The position numbers and the translations under genes are program-made. 64,000 nucleotides of DNA from WLWS01 sp965243105. Its GTDB lineage: Bacteria; Pseudomonadota; Gammaproteobacteria; Eutrophobiales; Eutrophobiaceae. The notes below the pieces were generated by a model that saw only the letters and a list, made by a program, of their open reading frames with translations, was not told the origin of the DNA and did no database searches. Location: contig CBDEUC010000003.1 of assembly GCA_965243105.1 (NCBI GenBank), positions 1,612,001 through 1,676,000 on the forward strand, given 5' to 3'. Positions 35,706 through 44,562 of the stretch are shown one piece after another; position 1 is the stretch's first letter; each line of letters starts with the position of its first letter.

Positions 35706-36749
35706 TCACTTACCGTTCTCCTTCACAGTCGCAACTGATTTTTGTGCCAGGTTTGTGCACGCGGTGTCACCGACGATGTTATTCGCATAGTGCACCAGGT
35801 GCCCTGCCGTTAAGTGTGCATAGCGTTGCACCATCACCGGTGAGCGCCATCCACCTAACTCCTGTAATACCGACAGCGGTGTCCCCGCCTGCGCGTGCCA
35901 TGAAGCGAATGTGTGCCGAAGATCATGAAAACGAAAGTCTTCAATCCCGGCACGCTTACAGGCCTTGTACCAGGCATGGGTGCTGACCCGTTGCACGGGA
36001 TGCCCCTCGTAGGTAAACACGTATCGATTGTGTTTACCGATTTGCCTGGTAATGACCTCCTTCGCTTCGGTGTTGAGCGGCACACCGATGGCATAGCCGG
36101 ATTTAGACTCCTCCGGATCGATCCACGCCATCTGTTGCTGCAGGTCGAGCTGTTGCCACTTGAGATTCACGACGTTGTTCTGCCGCAATCCCGTGGCCAC
36201 CGCAAAGCGCGCCATCTCAGACAAATGCTCTGGTAATTCTCTTGCCAGTGCCTCGAATTGCCCTCGAGTCAAAAACCGCACCCGCTTGTTGGCTTCTTTG
36301 CGCATCCGTATGCGGGGTACCTTGTCCGTCCAGTCCCATTCGAAACAAGCCGTTCGAAGGATGGTCTTTATCACTGCAAGGTGACGGTTGACCGTCCCCG
36401 CCTTGACCCCGGTCGCTTCCTTGCGCAGCGCCACGAGTTCCACCAGTTCCCGGTCGATCTCATCCAGGTAAATATCCCTGAGATGAGGATCGAGCCACCG
36501 CAGGGTACTGATGTCCTTCTGGTGCGTACGCTTGTGCTCGGTTTCCTTCAACCACTTGACCACAGCGTCCTGCCATAGCCTGCGCGGTTTCTCCTTTAGC
36601 TGGCGTTGCCGCCAGAGCTCCGCCTTGAGCCGGTCCTCGTACTCCTGTGCTTGCTGCTTGTCTTCAGTCCGAGTAGAGCGTCGTATTCGCTGTCCTTTTG
36701 GGTCAGTGAAACGCGTCCACCAGGTTTTACCTCTTTTGTAGAGTGCCAT
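35706..36749 (-). CDS. int: tyrosine-type site-specific integrase
   Basis: A 347-residue recombinase. The N-terminal SAM-like core-binding domain spans about 60-150. The catalytic domain has Arg in ATGLRQNNVVNL, HDLRHTFASWHA (His-x-x-Arg), and the nucleophile Tyr in GGWRSPVMVQRYAHL. It ends 9 bp from the att site inside tRNA-Phe and reads towards the tRNA, the standard position for island integrases. Its first 154 bp overlap the excisionase-like gene in another frame. Confidence 0.93.
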   Translation of the reverse strand: MALYKRGKTWWTRFTDPKGQRIRRSTRTEDKQQAQEYEDRLKAELWRQRQLKEKPRRLWQDAVVKWLKETEHKRTHQKDISTLRWLDPHLRDIYLDEIDRELVELVALRKEATGVKAGTVNRHLAVIKTILRTACFEWDWTDKVPRIRMRKEANKRVRFLTRGQFEALARELPEHLSEMARFAVATGLRQNNVVNLKWQQLDLQQQMAWIDPEESKSGYAIGVPLNTEAKEVITRQIGKHNRYVFTYEGHPVQRVSTHAWYKACKRAGIEDFRFHDLRHTFASWHAQAGTPLSVLQELGGWRSPVMVQRYAHLTAGHLVHYANNIVGDTACTNLAQKSVATVKENGK

Positions 36750-36991
36750 GGTTCTTCTCCTGTTTTTGAACCAGGGCGCCCGTTGCGTTTCTTATACTGC
36801 GCCGCAAAAGCGTCCAGTTCAAGCCGATCAAAGGCAATGCCCTGTTTTCCGATTCGAATTTCGGTCAAAAAGGGCCTCACCTCCCGGTTAAAGCGGTTTT
36901 TGTCCATGCCCAAATAACCTGACGCATCTCGAAACCGGATAAAGCGGGGTTGCAGGGCCATTGCCTGATTTTCGACCACTGGTTCCATCAT
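36596..36991 (-). CDS. excisionase/AlpA-like helix-turn-helix protein
   Basis: A 131-residue protein with a MerR/AlpA-like winged-helix segment: FRDASGYLGMDKNRFNREVRP (helix-turn-helix, about 20-41), ITEIRIG-like strand, and IAFDRLELDAFAAQYKKRNGRPG. Similar small proteins with KRNGRP tails accompany phage and island integrases and are thought to act as directionality factors. It overlaps the integrase gene by 154 bp. Immediately upstream lies the AAACCGGTTT array, a plausible binding target. The start is ATG 36991 or 36988. Confidence 0.65.
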   Translation of the reverse strand: MMEPVVENQAMALQPRFIRFRDASGYLGMDKNRFNREVRPFLTEIRIGKQGIAFDRLELDAFAAQYKKRNGRPGSKTGEEPWHSTKEVKPGGRVSLTQKDSEYDALLGLKTSSKHRSTRTGSRRSSGGNAS

Positions 36992-37536
36992 GACCGGAGC
37001 ATGGCAGATCGAAACCGGTTTCTGTCAACGGCTTCTTCCAAAAAAACCGGTTTCAAACCGCTTTGAAACCCGTTTCTAAACCGGTTACGAACGGGAAGCT
37101 GACCCGTCAGGGCGTTGGTACTTTTGATGTCCTTTCGATACATGTACTAAGCATGGCAAATTCAATTCGAATCGTGTCAAGGAGCTGAATTCGAAAATGT
37201 CGCGGCGCAACAATTGTTAGAGACGAGATATCGACCAAGAACCCAAAAGGTGAGGGGATTAGAGAGTCCGTTGCACTATACTAAGTAATAGCTGTACGCG
37301 TAAATGGATCACTGGTGACAGCTCCTATGGGCGAACTTACTCCTTTTTGTCGATTGCCACACGATCTTGGTGGACAGTACTTTTTTCTAGAAGCAGGAAT
37401 GGAATTTCAGCGAGTGTAATATTCATGTTTTTTCTGTTTAATTAACGGACTATAGCGCCGCCCGGTGTCGCTTTTCTCATCTATTACGTTTATGTCCTTA
37501 TGACAATCAAATGCATATACCGATGAGGTTACAAAA
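36992..37536. other. intergenic regulatory region of the island
   Basis: 545 bp without a credible gene lie between the minus-strand excisionase-like gene and the plus-strand cargo genes. The first 100 bp contain the phased AAACCGGTTT palindromes (annotated separately). The rest is AT-rich and includes the cargo gene ribosome-binding site GAGG at 37525-37528. I see no clear sigma-70 promoter pair. Confidence 0.5.
37011..37087. repeat. array of phased AAACCGGTTT palindromes (probable operator/recombination sites)
   Basis: Five related palindromes: GAAACCGGTTTC (37011-37022), AAACCGGTTT (37044-37053), CAAACCGCTTTG (37054-37065), GAAACCCGTTTC (37065-37076) and AAACCGGTT (37078-37086). The centres of the last four are about 11 bp apart, one helical turn, so a bound protein would line up on one face of the DNA. 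The array is 20-96 bp upstream of the excisionase-like start. It probably binds that protein or the integrase. Confidence 0.75.
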
Positions 37537-39465
37537 ATGAAAATTGAATCGGTTCGGATCGAAAATTTTCGTGGGTTTTCTGATGAAACTATATATTTTG
37601 ATAGCTTTTCTTGCTTGATAGGGCCGAATGGCGCTGGAAAGTCGACCGTCTTAGCAGCTCTAAATGTTTTTTTTCGACAGTATAAAGACTCAAAAACCGA
37701 TTTGAGTAAACTCTCTTCAGACGATTTCCACCATAATAATATTGATTCGCCAATTAAAATAACAGTTACTTTTCATGACCTATCAAAACAAGCCAAGGAC
37801 GATCTTGCTGATTATGTAAGACAAGATAAATTAATTGTATCGGCAATTGCTAAGTACGATGCCGGTAACGAAAGAGCAGAGGTCCGCCAGTATGGAAACC
37901 GCCTCGGAATGGAAGAGTTTCGTAAGTATTTTGAAGCTGACAAACAAGGTGAAAGCGCAGCCACACTAAGAGACATTTACGCTGATTTATCTTCGAGGCA
38001 TTCAGGCTTGGGAAAAGCAACGACAAAGGCAGCTATGGCCTCAGCGCTACAAGATTTCGAAGCCAACAATCCAGAGCTGTGTATAACAATACCTAGCGAA
38101 GACCAGTTTTATGGAGCGACAAAGGGTGCAAATCGATTGGCCCCACATCTTCAATGGGTATTTGTGCCAGCTGTCAAAGACATCACCGAAGAAAGTCAGG
38201 AATCTAAAACATCCGGGCTTGGACAATTGCTGGCCAGGACCGTGAGGTCAAAAGTCAATTTTTCAGAGAAACTGGCAAAGCTACAAGAAGGATTAAGACG
38301 GGAATATCAAGCCATGCTAGATGAGGAACAATCAGTATTGGATGGGTTGTCGGGCTCAATAGAATTAAAGCTCAAGGAGTGGGCACATCCTGCGGTTACT
38401 GCAAAAGTCCTTTGGACACAAGAATCGGAAAAATCTGTCAAGGTCGACGAGCCTTCAGCCTATGTGAAAATAGGCGAGCGTGGCTTTGAGAGCGAGCTCG
38501 TTAGATTTGGCCATGGCATGCAGCGGTCCTTTATGCTTACACTCCTCCAGGAACTTGCTAGCTCTGCTGAAGAAAGCGCACCAACTTTGATACTTGCCAT
38601 AGAAGAACCAGAGTTGTACCAACACCCGCCTCAGGCGCGGCATTTGGCGGAGGTTTTACATGAACTAGCTAATGATAACTCCCAAATTGTGATCTGTTCA
38701 CATAGCCCGTTATTCATTCCTGGGGACGATTTTGAGACAGTAAGATTAGTTAGGGATAAGGGAAACCCCTCAAGAAGTTACATATCACAGTTGTCATACA
38801 AAGATTTGGCGACAGAATTAAACCAAGCTGGTGAAAAAGCTCTAAAAGAGCAGGGGATGCTGGCTAAGCTATACCCATCATTGAACCCAGGAATCAATGA
38901 AATGTTTTTTTGTAAAGTGCTTGTGCTCGTAGAAGGTATCGAGGACGTAGCTTATATTACAAGCTATATTACATTGGCTGGGAACCTGTCAAAATATCGT
39001 AGTGCGGGGTGCCATTTAGTCTCTACGGGAGGCAAGAGAAATATAATCAAACCCTTGGCGATGGCGAAACAGCTGGATATACCTGTATTTGTGATAATTG
39101 ACGCGGACACAAATACTAAAAAAGAAGAGCACATCACCGAGCAGAAAAAAGATAATAAAACAATTCTTGGGTTACTCGGATATTCGTCAGAAAAGGAATG
39201 GCCAGATGATGATATTTTGAAACCAGACTTTGCTATGTGGAAGACTAATTTGGGTGATAGAGTCGCTGATGAAATTGGAGATAAATGGCAAACTCATTTA
39301 GATGCTGCTGCAACATTTTATGGCCAACCGGGTGGCTTAGGTAAAAATCCATTAGCTATTTCAAAAGCCTTGGAGAGCGCATGGAATGATGGAGATAGGT
39401 CATCTTCATTGCAGAAATTATCTGAATCAATCTTGTCGTTTGCAGATAATCCCCATATAAACTGA
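37537..39465 (+). CDS. OLD-family ATPase with TOPRIM nuclease domain
   Basis: A 642-residue class 1 OLD-like protein. The N-terminal ABC/SMC-type ATPase starts KIESVRIENFRGF with Walker A GPNGAGKS (29-36), signature region FGHGMQRSF (about 322-330), Walker B LILAIEEPE (about 351-359) and switch His in CSHSP. From about 460 a TOPRIM domain has Glu in VLVEGIEDVAY and the DxD in IIDADTN. OLD proteins (P2 Old, Gabija GajA, retron-linked) are anti-phage nucleases. There is no UvrD helicase (GajB) or reverse transcriptase next to it, so it is neither Gabija nor a retron. First cargo gene, with GAGG before ATG 37537. Confidence 0.88.
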   Translation: MKIESVRIENFRGFSDETIYFDSFSCLIGPNGAGKSTVLAALNVFFRQYKDSKTDLSKLSSDDFHHNNIDSPIKITVTFHDLSKQAKDDLADYVRQDKLIVSAIAKYDAGNERAEVRQYGNRLGMEEFRKYFEADKQGESAATLRDIYADLSSRHSGLGKATTKAAMASALQDFEANNPELCITIPSEDQFYGATKGANRLAPHLQWVFVPAVKDITEESQESKTSGLGQLLARTVRSKVNFSEKLAKLQEGLRREYQAMLDEEQSVLDGLSGSIELKLKEWAHPAVTAKVLWTQESEKSVKVDEPSAYVKIGERGFESELVRFGHGMQRSFMLTLLQELASSAEESAPTLILAIEEPELYQHPPQARHLAEVLHELANDNSQIVICSHSPLFIPGDDFETVRLVRDKGNPSRSYISQLSYKDLATELNQAGEKALKEQGMLAKLYPSLNPGINEMFFCKVLVLVEGIEDVAYITSYITLAGNLSKYRSAGCHLVSTGGKRNIIKPLAMAKQLDIPVFVIIDADTNTKKEEHITEQKKDNKTILGLLGYSSEKEWPDDDILKPDFAMWKTNLGDRVADEIGDKWQTHLDAAATFYGQPGGLGKNPLAISKALESAWNDGDRSSSLQKLSESILSFADNPHIN

Positions 39466-39597
39466 AACTAAAAAAGTATCTGTTCCAAAACACATTGGAA
39501 GACCCGTGCAAATTATAGATAGTCCGATACTCTGTTACACCCACATGAGCAATCTTAGTTATTAAACATCTTCTATTTCTAATCGTTTTTAACTTAT

Positions 39598-41928
39598 ATG
39601 GCTGAATATGATTTTACTAGTCTTTCTTTCTACGAGTTTGAACTGCTAGCGCGTGACCTCGTACAAAAGGAATATGGCATCACATTAGAAAGCTTCAAAA
39701 CAGGTAAAGACCAAGGGATTGATTTTAGATATTCGATAAATCACGACGCCAAACTCATAGTACAAGCAAAACATTATGTAAACAGTGGTTTTTCTACACT
39801 TAAGAGCAAAATCAAAAACGAAGAGTTGCCTAAAGTGAAGAAACTAAACCCTGATAAATATATCCTGGTAACTTCAGTGGATTTTACTCCGAGTGAAAAG
39901 GATCAAATTTTTGAGTTGCTTTATCCGTTCTGTGAAACAACGGGTGATATTTACGGAAAGTCAGATCTCAATAACTTATTGAATAAATACCCTGATATAG
40001 AAAAGCAGAATTTTAAACTATGGCTTACAAGTTATAACGTTTTAGATCGCATCGTGCATAGCACAATATATAACCAGTCCATGATGGATGTCGAAAAAAT
40101 AAAACGAAAGCTTAAATACTATGTTAGTAACTCTAGTTATGATGAGGCTTTAAACATACTAAGTGAGAATAATTATTGCATAATTTCTGGCATCCCAGGA
40201 ATTGGCAAGACATTTTTGGCAGAAGTATTACTGATAAGATTTCTTGAGCTAGAATATGATGTAATTAAAATTGTTAACGATATTACTGAAGCTATATCAG
40301 TTCTCAATCCGGAAAGTAAAAGAGTCTATTATTACGATGACTTTCTCGGACAAAGTAGCATACAAGAGAAACTGAATAAAAATGAAGAACAGTCACTATT
40401 AAATTTCTTGGAGAGCGTTAAAAATTCGGAATCTACAAAATTCATCCTTACAACTCGGGAATATATCCTCAATCAGGCTAAACAAACGTACGAAAAGTTA
40501 GCTACATCTGGATTTGATGTTTTTAAATGTGTAGTAGACTTAGAAAAGTACACAAAAATAAATCGTGCCTTTATTCTTTACAATCACGTTTATTTTTCGG
40601 ATTTACCAGATGATTACAAATTTGCGTTGATTAGAGATGAGGGCTATTTGAGGATTATTGAGCATGACAATTATAACCCTCGAATAATTGAGTGGATGAC
40701 TACTCTTCTAGATCCACAAGAGTGCACACCTGACGATTATTTAGAATTATTCATCCAAAATTTAGACCAACCAGCGAGAATATGGAGTCATGCATTTGAG
40801 CAGCAGATAAGTAATGAATCACGAATGCTGCTTCTCACCTTGGCAACATTGCCCAATATCACATTGCTTGAACACTTGGAAGAAGCGTTCAATGCATTCT
40901 ATAAACACCAGGCAAAGTACTATGGTTTTGCTATTAATCCTAATGCATTTAAAGAATCTGTCCGTGAATTAGAGGATACCTTTATACGGACTAACAGAAT
41001 AGAAGACACTTTTATAATAGAATTTCATAATCCTTCAATAAGGGATTATTTAAATGCGTGTCTGGAGAATAATGAACAAATGGTTATTGGGCTTGCTGCA
41101 TCGGCAGTATATTTCGACCAAATTACATATCTATGGGGTGGTGTGCGAGAACAAAACGAAATTAAGAATACTAGGACGTATCTGCAAAAAGACCGGGAAC
41201 TTGTTGCAAATAAAGTAAAGGACACAATAGAGCGGTTGGCCACTAGTGTAAGGACCATGCGATTCGGCACAAAGCTGCGGCTTTCGGCTCGTGGTGTTCG
41301 GTACTTATTTGAGGATAGATTGACAATAGCCATTCCGATTCTTACTTCGTTGGAATTAGAGTTGGCAGACATAATCATCGGGGAGCTGTTGGAAGTAGAA
41401 AGATCGAATTTCCAAAATGATGTGGCTAACTCATTTTTACTACCCAGAATGATACGCTTCTTTAATGGAACAACAGAAACAAATAAAGCCGCGTTGAATC
41501 AAATAAAAGCGGATGCTGAAGACTACCTTTTCAATAAAGTAAATGAATATGAATCACTTGACGAATATGAAACTCTGGTGGATTTTGTAAACGAGTATGA
41601 TGAGGATCAGAGACCTGAGGAGCGGATATCAAAGGTAAAAGAAGAGTTTGAAGGAAAATATCTTGACATGGTAAAAGGGGTCGAGCTCAACGATGAGTTG
41701 GAATGTGAAGCCCATAGGCTTATGTTATCAAAAATATCAGAATCTCTTTCTGTAGAAGTAGAAGCGGGTCAACAAATAATAACGGCCAGGGAAAAAGACA
41801 TTCAGAAAGATATTGAAGAAGATCCGTCTATTGAAGCCGAAGCGAATATCGATGCAGTAAACGAAAGTGTTGAGTCTATAGCTGAAATAAAGAATATTTT
41901 TGACACATTGCCTGAATCCATGGTTTGA
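39598..41928 (+). CDS. Mrr-type nuclease fused to a STAND NTPase
   Basis: A 776-residue fusion. Residues 1-130 fit an Mrr_cat restriction-endonuclease fold: LSFYEFELLARDLV, catalytic Asp in GKDQGIDF (about 37-43) and the QxK pair in LIVQAKHY (about 53-60). A STAND NTPase follows, with Walker A SGIPGIGKTF (about 197-206), Walker B VYYYDDFLG (about 243-251) and sensor FILTTREYI (about 281-289). The helical C-terminal half is probably the sensing part and ends in an acidic coiled coil. STAND ATPases with nuclease effectors (Avs type) detect phage proteins and then cut DNA. This one is shorter than described Avs proteins. No RBS is evident before ATG 39598. Confidence 0.8.
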   Translation: MAEYDFTSLSFYEFELLARDLVQKEYGITLESFKTGKDQGIDFRYSINHDAKLIVQAKHYVNSGFSTLKSKIKNEELPKVKKLNPDKYILVTSVDFTPSEKDQIFELLYPFCETTGDIYGKSDLNNLLNKYPDIEKQNFKLWLTSYNVLDRIVHSTIYNQSMMDVEKIKRKLKYYVSNSSYDEALNILSENNYCIISGIPGIGKTFLAEVLLIRFLELEYDVIKIVNDITEAISVLNPESKRVYYYDDFLGQSSIQEKLNKNEEQSLLNFLESVKNSESTKFILTTREYILNQAKQTYEKLATSGFDVFKCVVDLEKYTKINRAFILYNHVYFSDLPDDYKFALIRDEGYLRIIEHDNYNPRIIEWMTTLLDPQECTPDDYLELFIQNLDQPARIWSHAFEQQISNESRMLLLTLATLPNITLLEHLEEAFNAFYKHQAKYYGFAINPNAFKESVRELEDTFIRTNRIEDTFIIEFHNPSIRDYLNACLENNEQMVIGLAASAVYFDQITYLWGGVREQNEIKNTRTYLQKDRELVANKVKDTIERLATSVRTMRFGTKLRLSARGVRYLFEDRLTIAIPILTSLELELADIIIGELLEVERSNFQNDVANSFLLPRMIRFFNGTTETNKAALNQIKADAEDYLFNKVNEYESLDEYETLVDFVNEYDEDQRPEERISKVKEEFEGKYLDMVKGVELNDELECEAHRLMLSKISESLSVEVEAGQQIITAREKDIQKDIEEDPSIEAEANIDAVNESVESIAEIKNIFDTLPESMV

Positions 41929-42028
41929 AACGAATGTAGATACTGTCGAGTTGTTGGTCAGGACTATAGCAAAAATTGAATCCACTACAGTGTTTGGTAA
42001 TCAAAAGATGTGACAAGTGCAGCTATAT

Positions 42029-42053
42029 GATTTTCGTAATACTAACGAAAATC
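42029..42053. repeat. 9-bp perfect inverted repeat before the KAP NTPase gene
   Basis: GATTTTCGT (42029-42037) and ACGAAAATC (42045-42053) flank a 7-nt loop, 70 bp upstream of the KAP gene in a 194-bp gap. There is no T-run after it, so it looks more like an operator or an mRNA structure than a terminator. Confidence 0.5.
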
Positions 42054-42122
42054 CTTGCTAATTTACGTCCATCGCTGACAGGATTGAAGGAAGGCAATAC
42101 TCCGGCTTAAGGCAAACAAAAT

Positions 42123-43523
42123 ATGAAGTTTAAAGTAAGTCCGATAGTAGTCCCACCTGACGACCCTCTGCAGAATGATGTGTTAGACAGAGGCCCAACA
42201 ATCGAATCAATTAAGCTTCTGTTGTCATATCTTTCTGGGCCATTTGTATTGGGGATTAATTCCGAATGGGGAATGGGCAAAACTACTTTTATCCATATGC
42301 TAATGCGTTCTTTGGAAATGGACGATGTAAAGTGCCTGTATTTTGACGCATGGAAAAATGATTACATCGCTGATCCGATAGTAGGTTTCTTGGCCGAGTT
42401 TGATACTTTGGATGGTAAAACAACGGCATATATAGAGCATATTGATAAGGCAAAAAAGATGGCTTCCGCTATCGCAAAGAGAGCTATACCAGCTGGTGGG
42501 AAATTATTAACTGCCGGGCTATTGGACGTAGAAGGTATAGCAAAGAGCATTATTTCCGAGTACGCAGAAGATACTCTTGCTGATGCCATTGACATTTATA
42601 AAGCTGAAAATACTGTAATAAAAGAATTCCATCGTTCGCTGGAAAACGCAGTTCTGGAGCTAAATGGTGGCGATGAAAAGAAGCAACTAATAGTTTTTGT
42701 CGATGAATTGGATCGGTGCCGACCAGATTTTGCCATTGAGTTACTGGAAAGAATTAAACATGTATTTGATATTAAAAATATTATATTTGTTATATCAATG
42801 GATAAATCGCAACTAAATATTAGTCTTCAGTCCATTTATGGAAAGGGCATGCGATCGACTGAATATTTAAGAAGGTTCATAGATTTAGAATTTAATTTAG
42901 CCCCCCCTTCGGCGGAGGCATTTACTCAAAGTCTTTATCATAGATATGGTTTTGATGAAATATTCGATAAGCGAGATCATCATGAATTTCGTCATGATGC
43001 AGATGAATTTAAAGAAACGTTCGCGATACTATCAGATTTATATAAACTTAGTTTAAGAGCCCGAGAACAATGTTTTACGATTTTAGCGGTTGCATTGATG
43101 CTGACCCCAAGAAATCAATATTTATATCCTGTGCCACTGGTAACTCTTGTCATTTTAAAGATAACCAGAAATGAACTTTACAAAGGGTTTGTGTATGACG
43201 ACTTTAGATCAAACGAAATTGTAAAAGATATCTCTAATATGCCAGGGGGTGAGGAATTTTTGTTCAGTCACCAGGGAATGATGGTCGAAGCCTATTTGAT
43301 AGGATTAAAAACAGGTCATCCATATGGAATGTCTCCTGAGTTGGAAGACTATAGCATGCAGGTAAATGAATTTGAGCAGTCAGGAAATGAAGACGAACCA
43401 TCATACATATCAAGGTACCGAAGGATCTTGGAAATGGTTCAATACATAAACAGCAATTCCAAGAGACCCCGTCTAATGTATTTATTCGATAAAATAGAAT
43501 TGGCCTCTCAATTTAAGCAATAG
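42123..43523 (+). CDS. KAP-family P-loop NTPase
   Basis: A 466-residue protein with an early Walker A (GINSEWGMGKTTF, about 44-56) and a KAP-type Walker B, VFVDELDRCRP (about 191-201), which together define the KAP NTPases. The large insertion between them (about 90-160) is helical with a weakly hydrophobic segment that might touch the membrane. KAP proteins such as PifA of the F plasmid abort phage infection, and many act at the membrane. It stands between the Mrr-STAND and PD-(D/E)XK-like genes on the same strand. Confidence 0.85.
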   Translation: MKFKVSPIVVPPDDPLQNDVLDRGPTIESIKLLLSYLSGPFVLGINSEWGMGKTTFIHMLMRSLEMDDVKCLYFDAWKNDYIADPIVGFLAEFDTLDGKTTAYIEHIDKAKKMASAIAKRAIPAGGKLLTAGLLDVEGIAKSIISEYAEDTLADAIDIYKAENTVIKEFHRSLENAVLELNGGDEKKQLIVFVDELDRCRPDFAIELLERIKHVFDIKNIIFVISMDKSQLNISLQSIYGKGMRSTEYLRRFIDLEFNLAPPSAEAFTQSLYHRYGFDEIFDKRDHHEFRHDADEFKETFAILSDLYKLSLRAREQCFTILAVALMLTPRNQYLYPVPLVTLVILKITRNELYKGFVYDDFRSNEIVKDISNMPGGEEFLFSHQGMMVEAYLIGLKTGHPYGMSPELEDYSMQVNEFEQSGNEDEPSYISRYRRILEMVQYINSNSKRPRLMYLFDKIELASQFKQ

Positions 43524-43594
43524 CGAACAAGTGGCCGAGAAAATATATTGCGTATAAAGGGTCAAAACATAATGCGTATTAGATCACACATATA

Positions 43595-44398
43595 ATGAAC
43601 CTATGTGAGATAACATCAAGAATCTCAAGATGGACGTGGAATAGGTTAAGGGAAGCGAGAAACCACGGTTTCCAATTGGGGGAGGAATCAATTACTGATT
43701 TTCTTTTACTTAAGATGAAAAAGGAGGGTAAAGGACAAATTATAGTTGAAAGTTTTACACGACACGAAGAAGCTACTAATGGCTCTGATTGGGAGTGTTG
43801 GATTAAAGGAACTAGCGGTCAGTGGCTTGGCATGCGCATCCAGGCAAAAGTACTCAACTTAAAATCTGAAAAATACGAGCAACTACATCATTCAAATAGA
43901 CATGGGCAACAAGTTGATCTTCTTATTGAAGATGCTAAGAAAAATGGACTTGTTCCTCTGTACTGCATGTACTCCAATTGGAATCCGATCGCTTATAAAA
44001 CCAAATCGAACTGCTGTACCTCTATAAATAGCGTCCGTCATTATGGAACAGCATTGCTTAACCCAGACAAGGTAAAAACGCACGCAAAAACTAAAGGTAA
44101 TCACCTTAGAGATTTTATTGCTGATCTAAAACCAATGCATTGCTTGTTTTGCTGTTCTGGTTACTCAAGCGGTGGGTTGTCTGAGACAGCCCTAGACTGG
44201 CTAAAACAAAATGGAATGCTGCCAAAGGACGTCCAACACACAAAGGAAGAGACAGTCAATCATTATCTCAAAGAGTCACCAACAGAATATGTTCTTCAAT
44301 TGTTGAGAGGTGAATTTCAAAACAATCCATTCGATCTAGCAGACAAGAGACTCAAGCGTATAATTGTGATCAAAGAAAACAACAGTGCGATTAGCTAA
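43595..44398 (+). CDS. putative PD-(D/E)XK nuclease-like protein (DUF6615-type)
   Basis: A 267-residue protein. EESITDFLLLKM (about 29-40), then TRHEEATNGSDWECWI (about 55-70) and MRIQAKVLN (about 80-88) follow the order Glu...Asp-x-Glu...QxK of restriction-endonuclease-like folds. I believe this matches the uncharacterised DUF6615 group, but I cannot confirm it. Two Cys-rich patches (NCCTSI, HCLFCCSGY) could bind metal. It starts 71 bp after the KAP gene with no obvious ribosome-binding site. A nuclease effector in the defence cassette is the best guess. Confidence 0.6.
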   Translation: MNLCEITSRISRWTWNRLREARNHGFQLGEESITDFLLLKMKKEGKGQIIVESFTRHEEATNGSDWECWIKGTSGQWLGMRIQAKVLNLKSEKYEQLHHSNRHGQQVDLLIEDAKKNGLVPLYCMYSNWNPIAYKTKSNCCTSINSVRHYGTALLNPDKVKTHAKTKGNHLRDFIADLKPMHCLFCCSGYSSGGLSETALDWLKQNGMLPKDVQHTKEETVNHYLKESPTEYVLQLLRGEFQNNPFDLADKRLKRIIVIKENNSAIS

Positions 44399-44562
44399 CT
44401 TTACTATTAAGTAGCGTGTGCAACGGACGTCTCAAAAAACTTATTGAAACTAAAGTAACGTCAAGAACCTGTTTATGTTGAAATCCCTTGTAATAGTGGG
44501 ACAGTTAAGACGCCAAGAAATATGTAATTTATTGTAATCATTATTATAGGATGGAGCTGCTC

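Noticed and set aside
37537..39465. Gabija or retron Ec86-type system
   Set aside because: There is no UvrD-type GajB, no reverse transcriptase and no ncRNA region next to the OLD gene.
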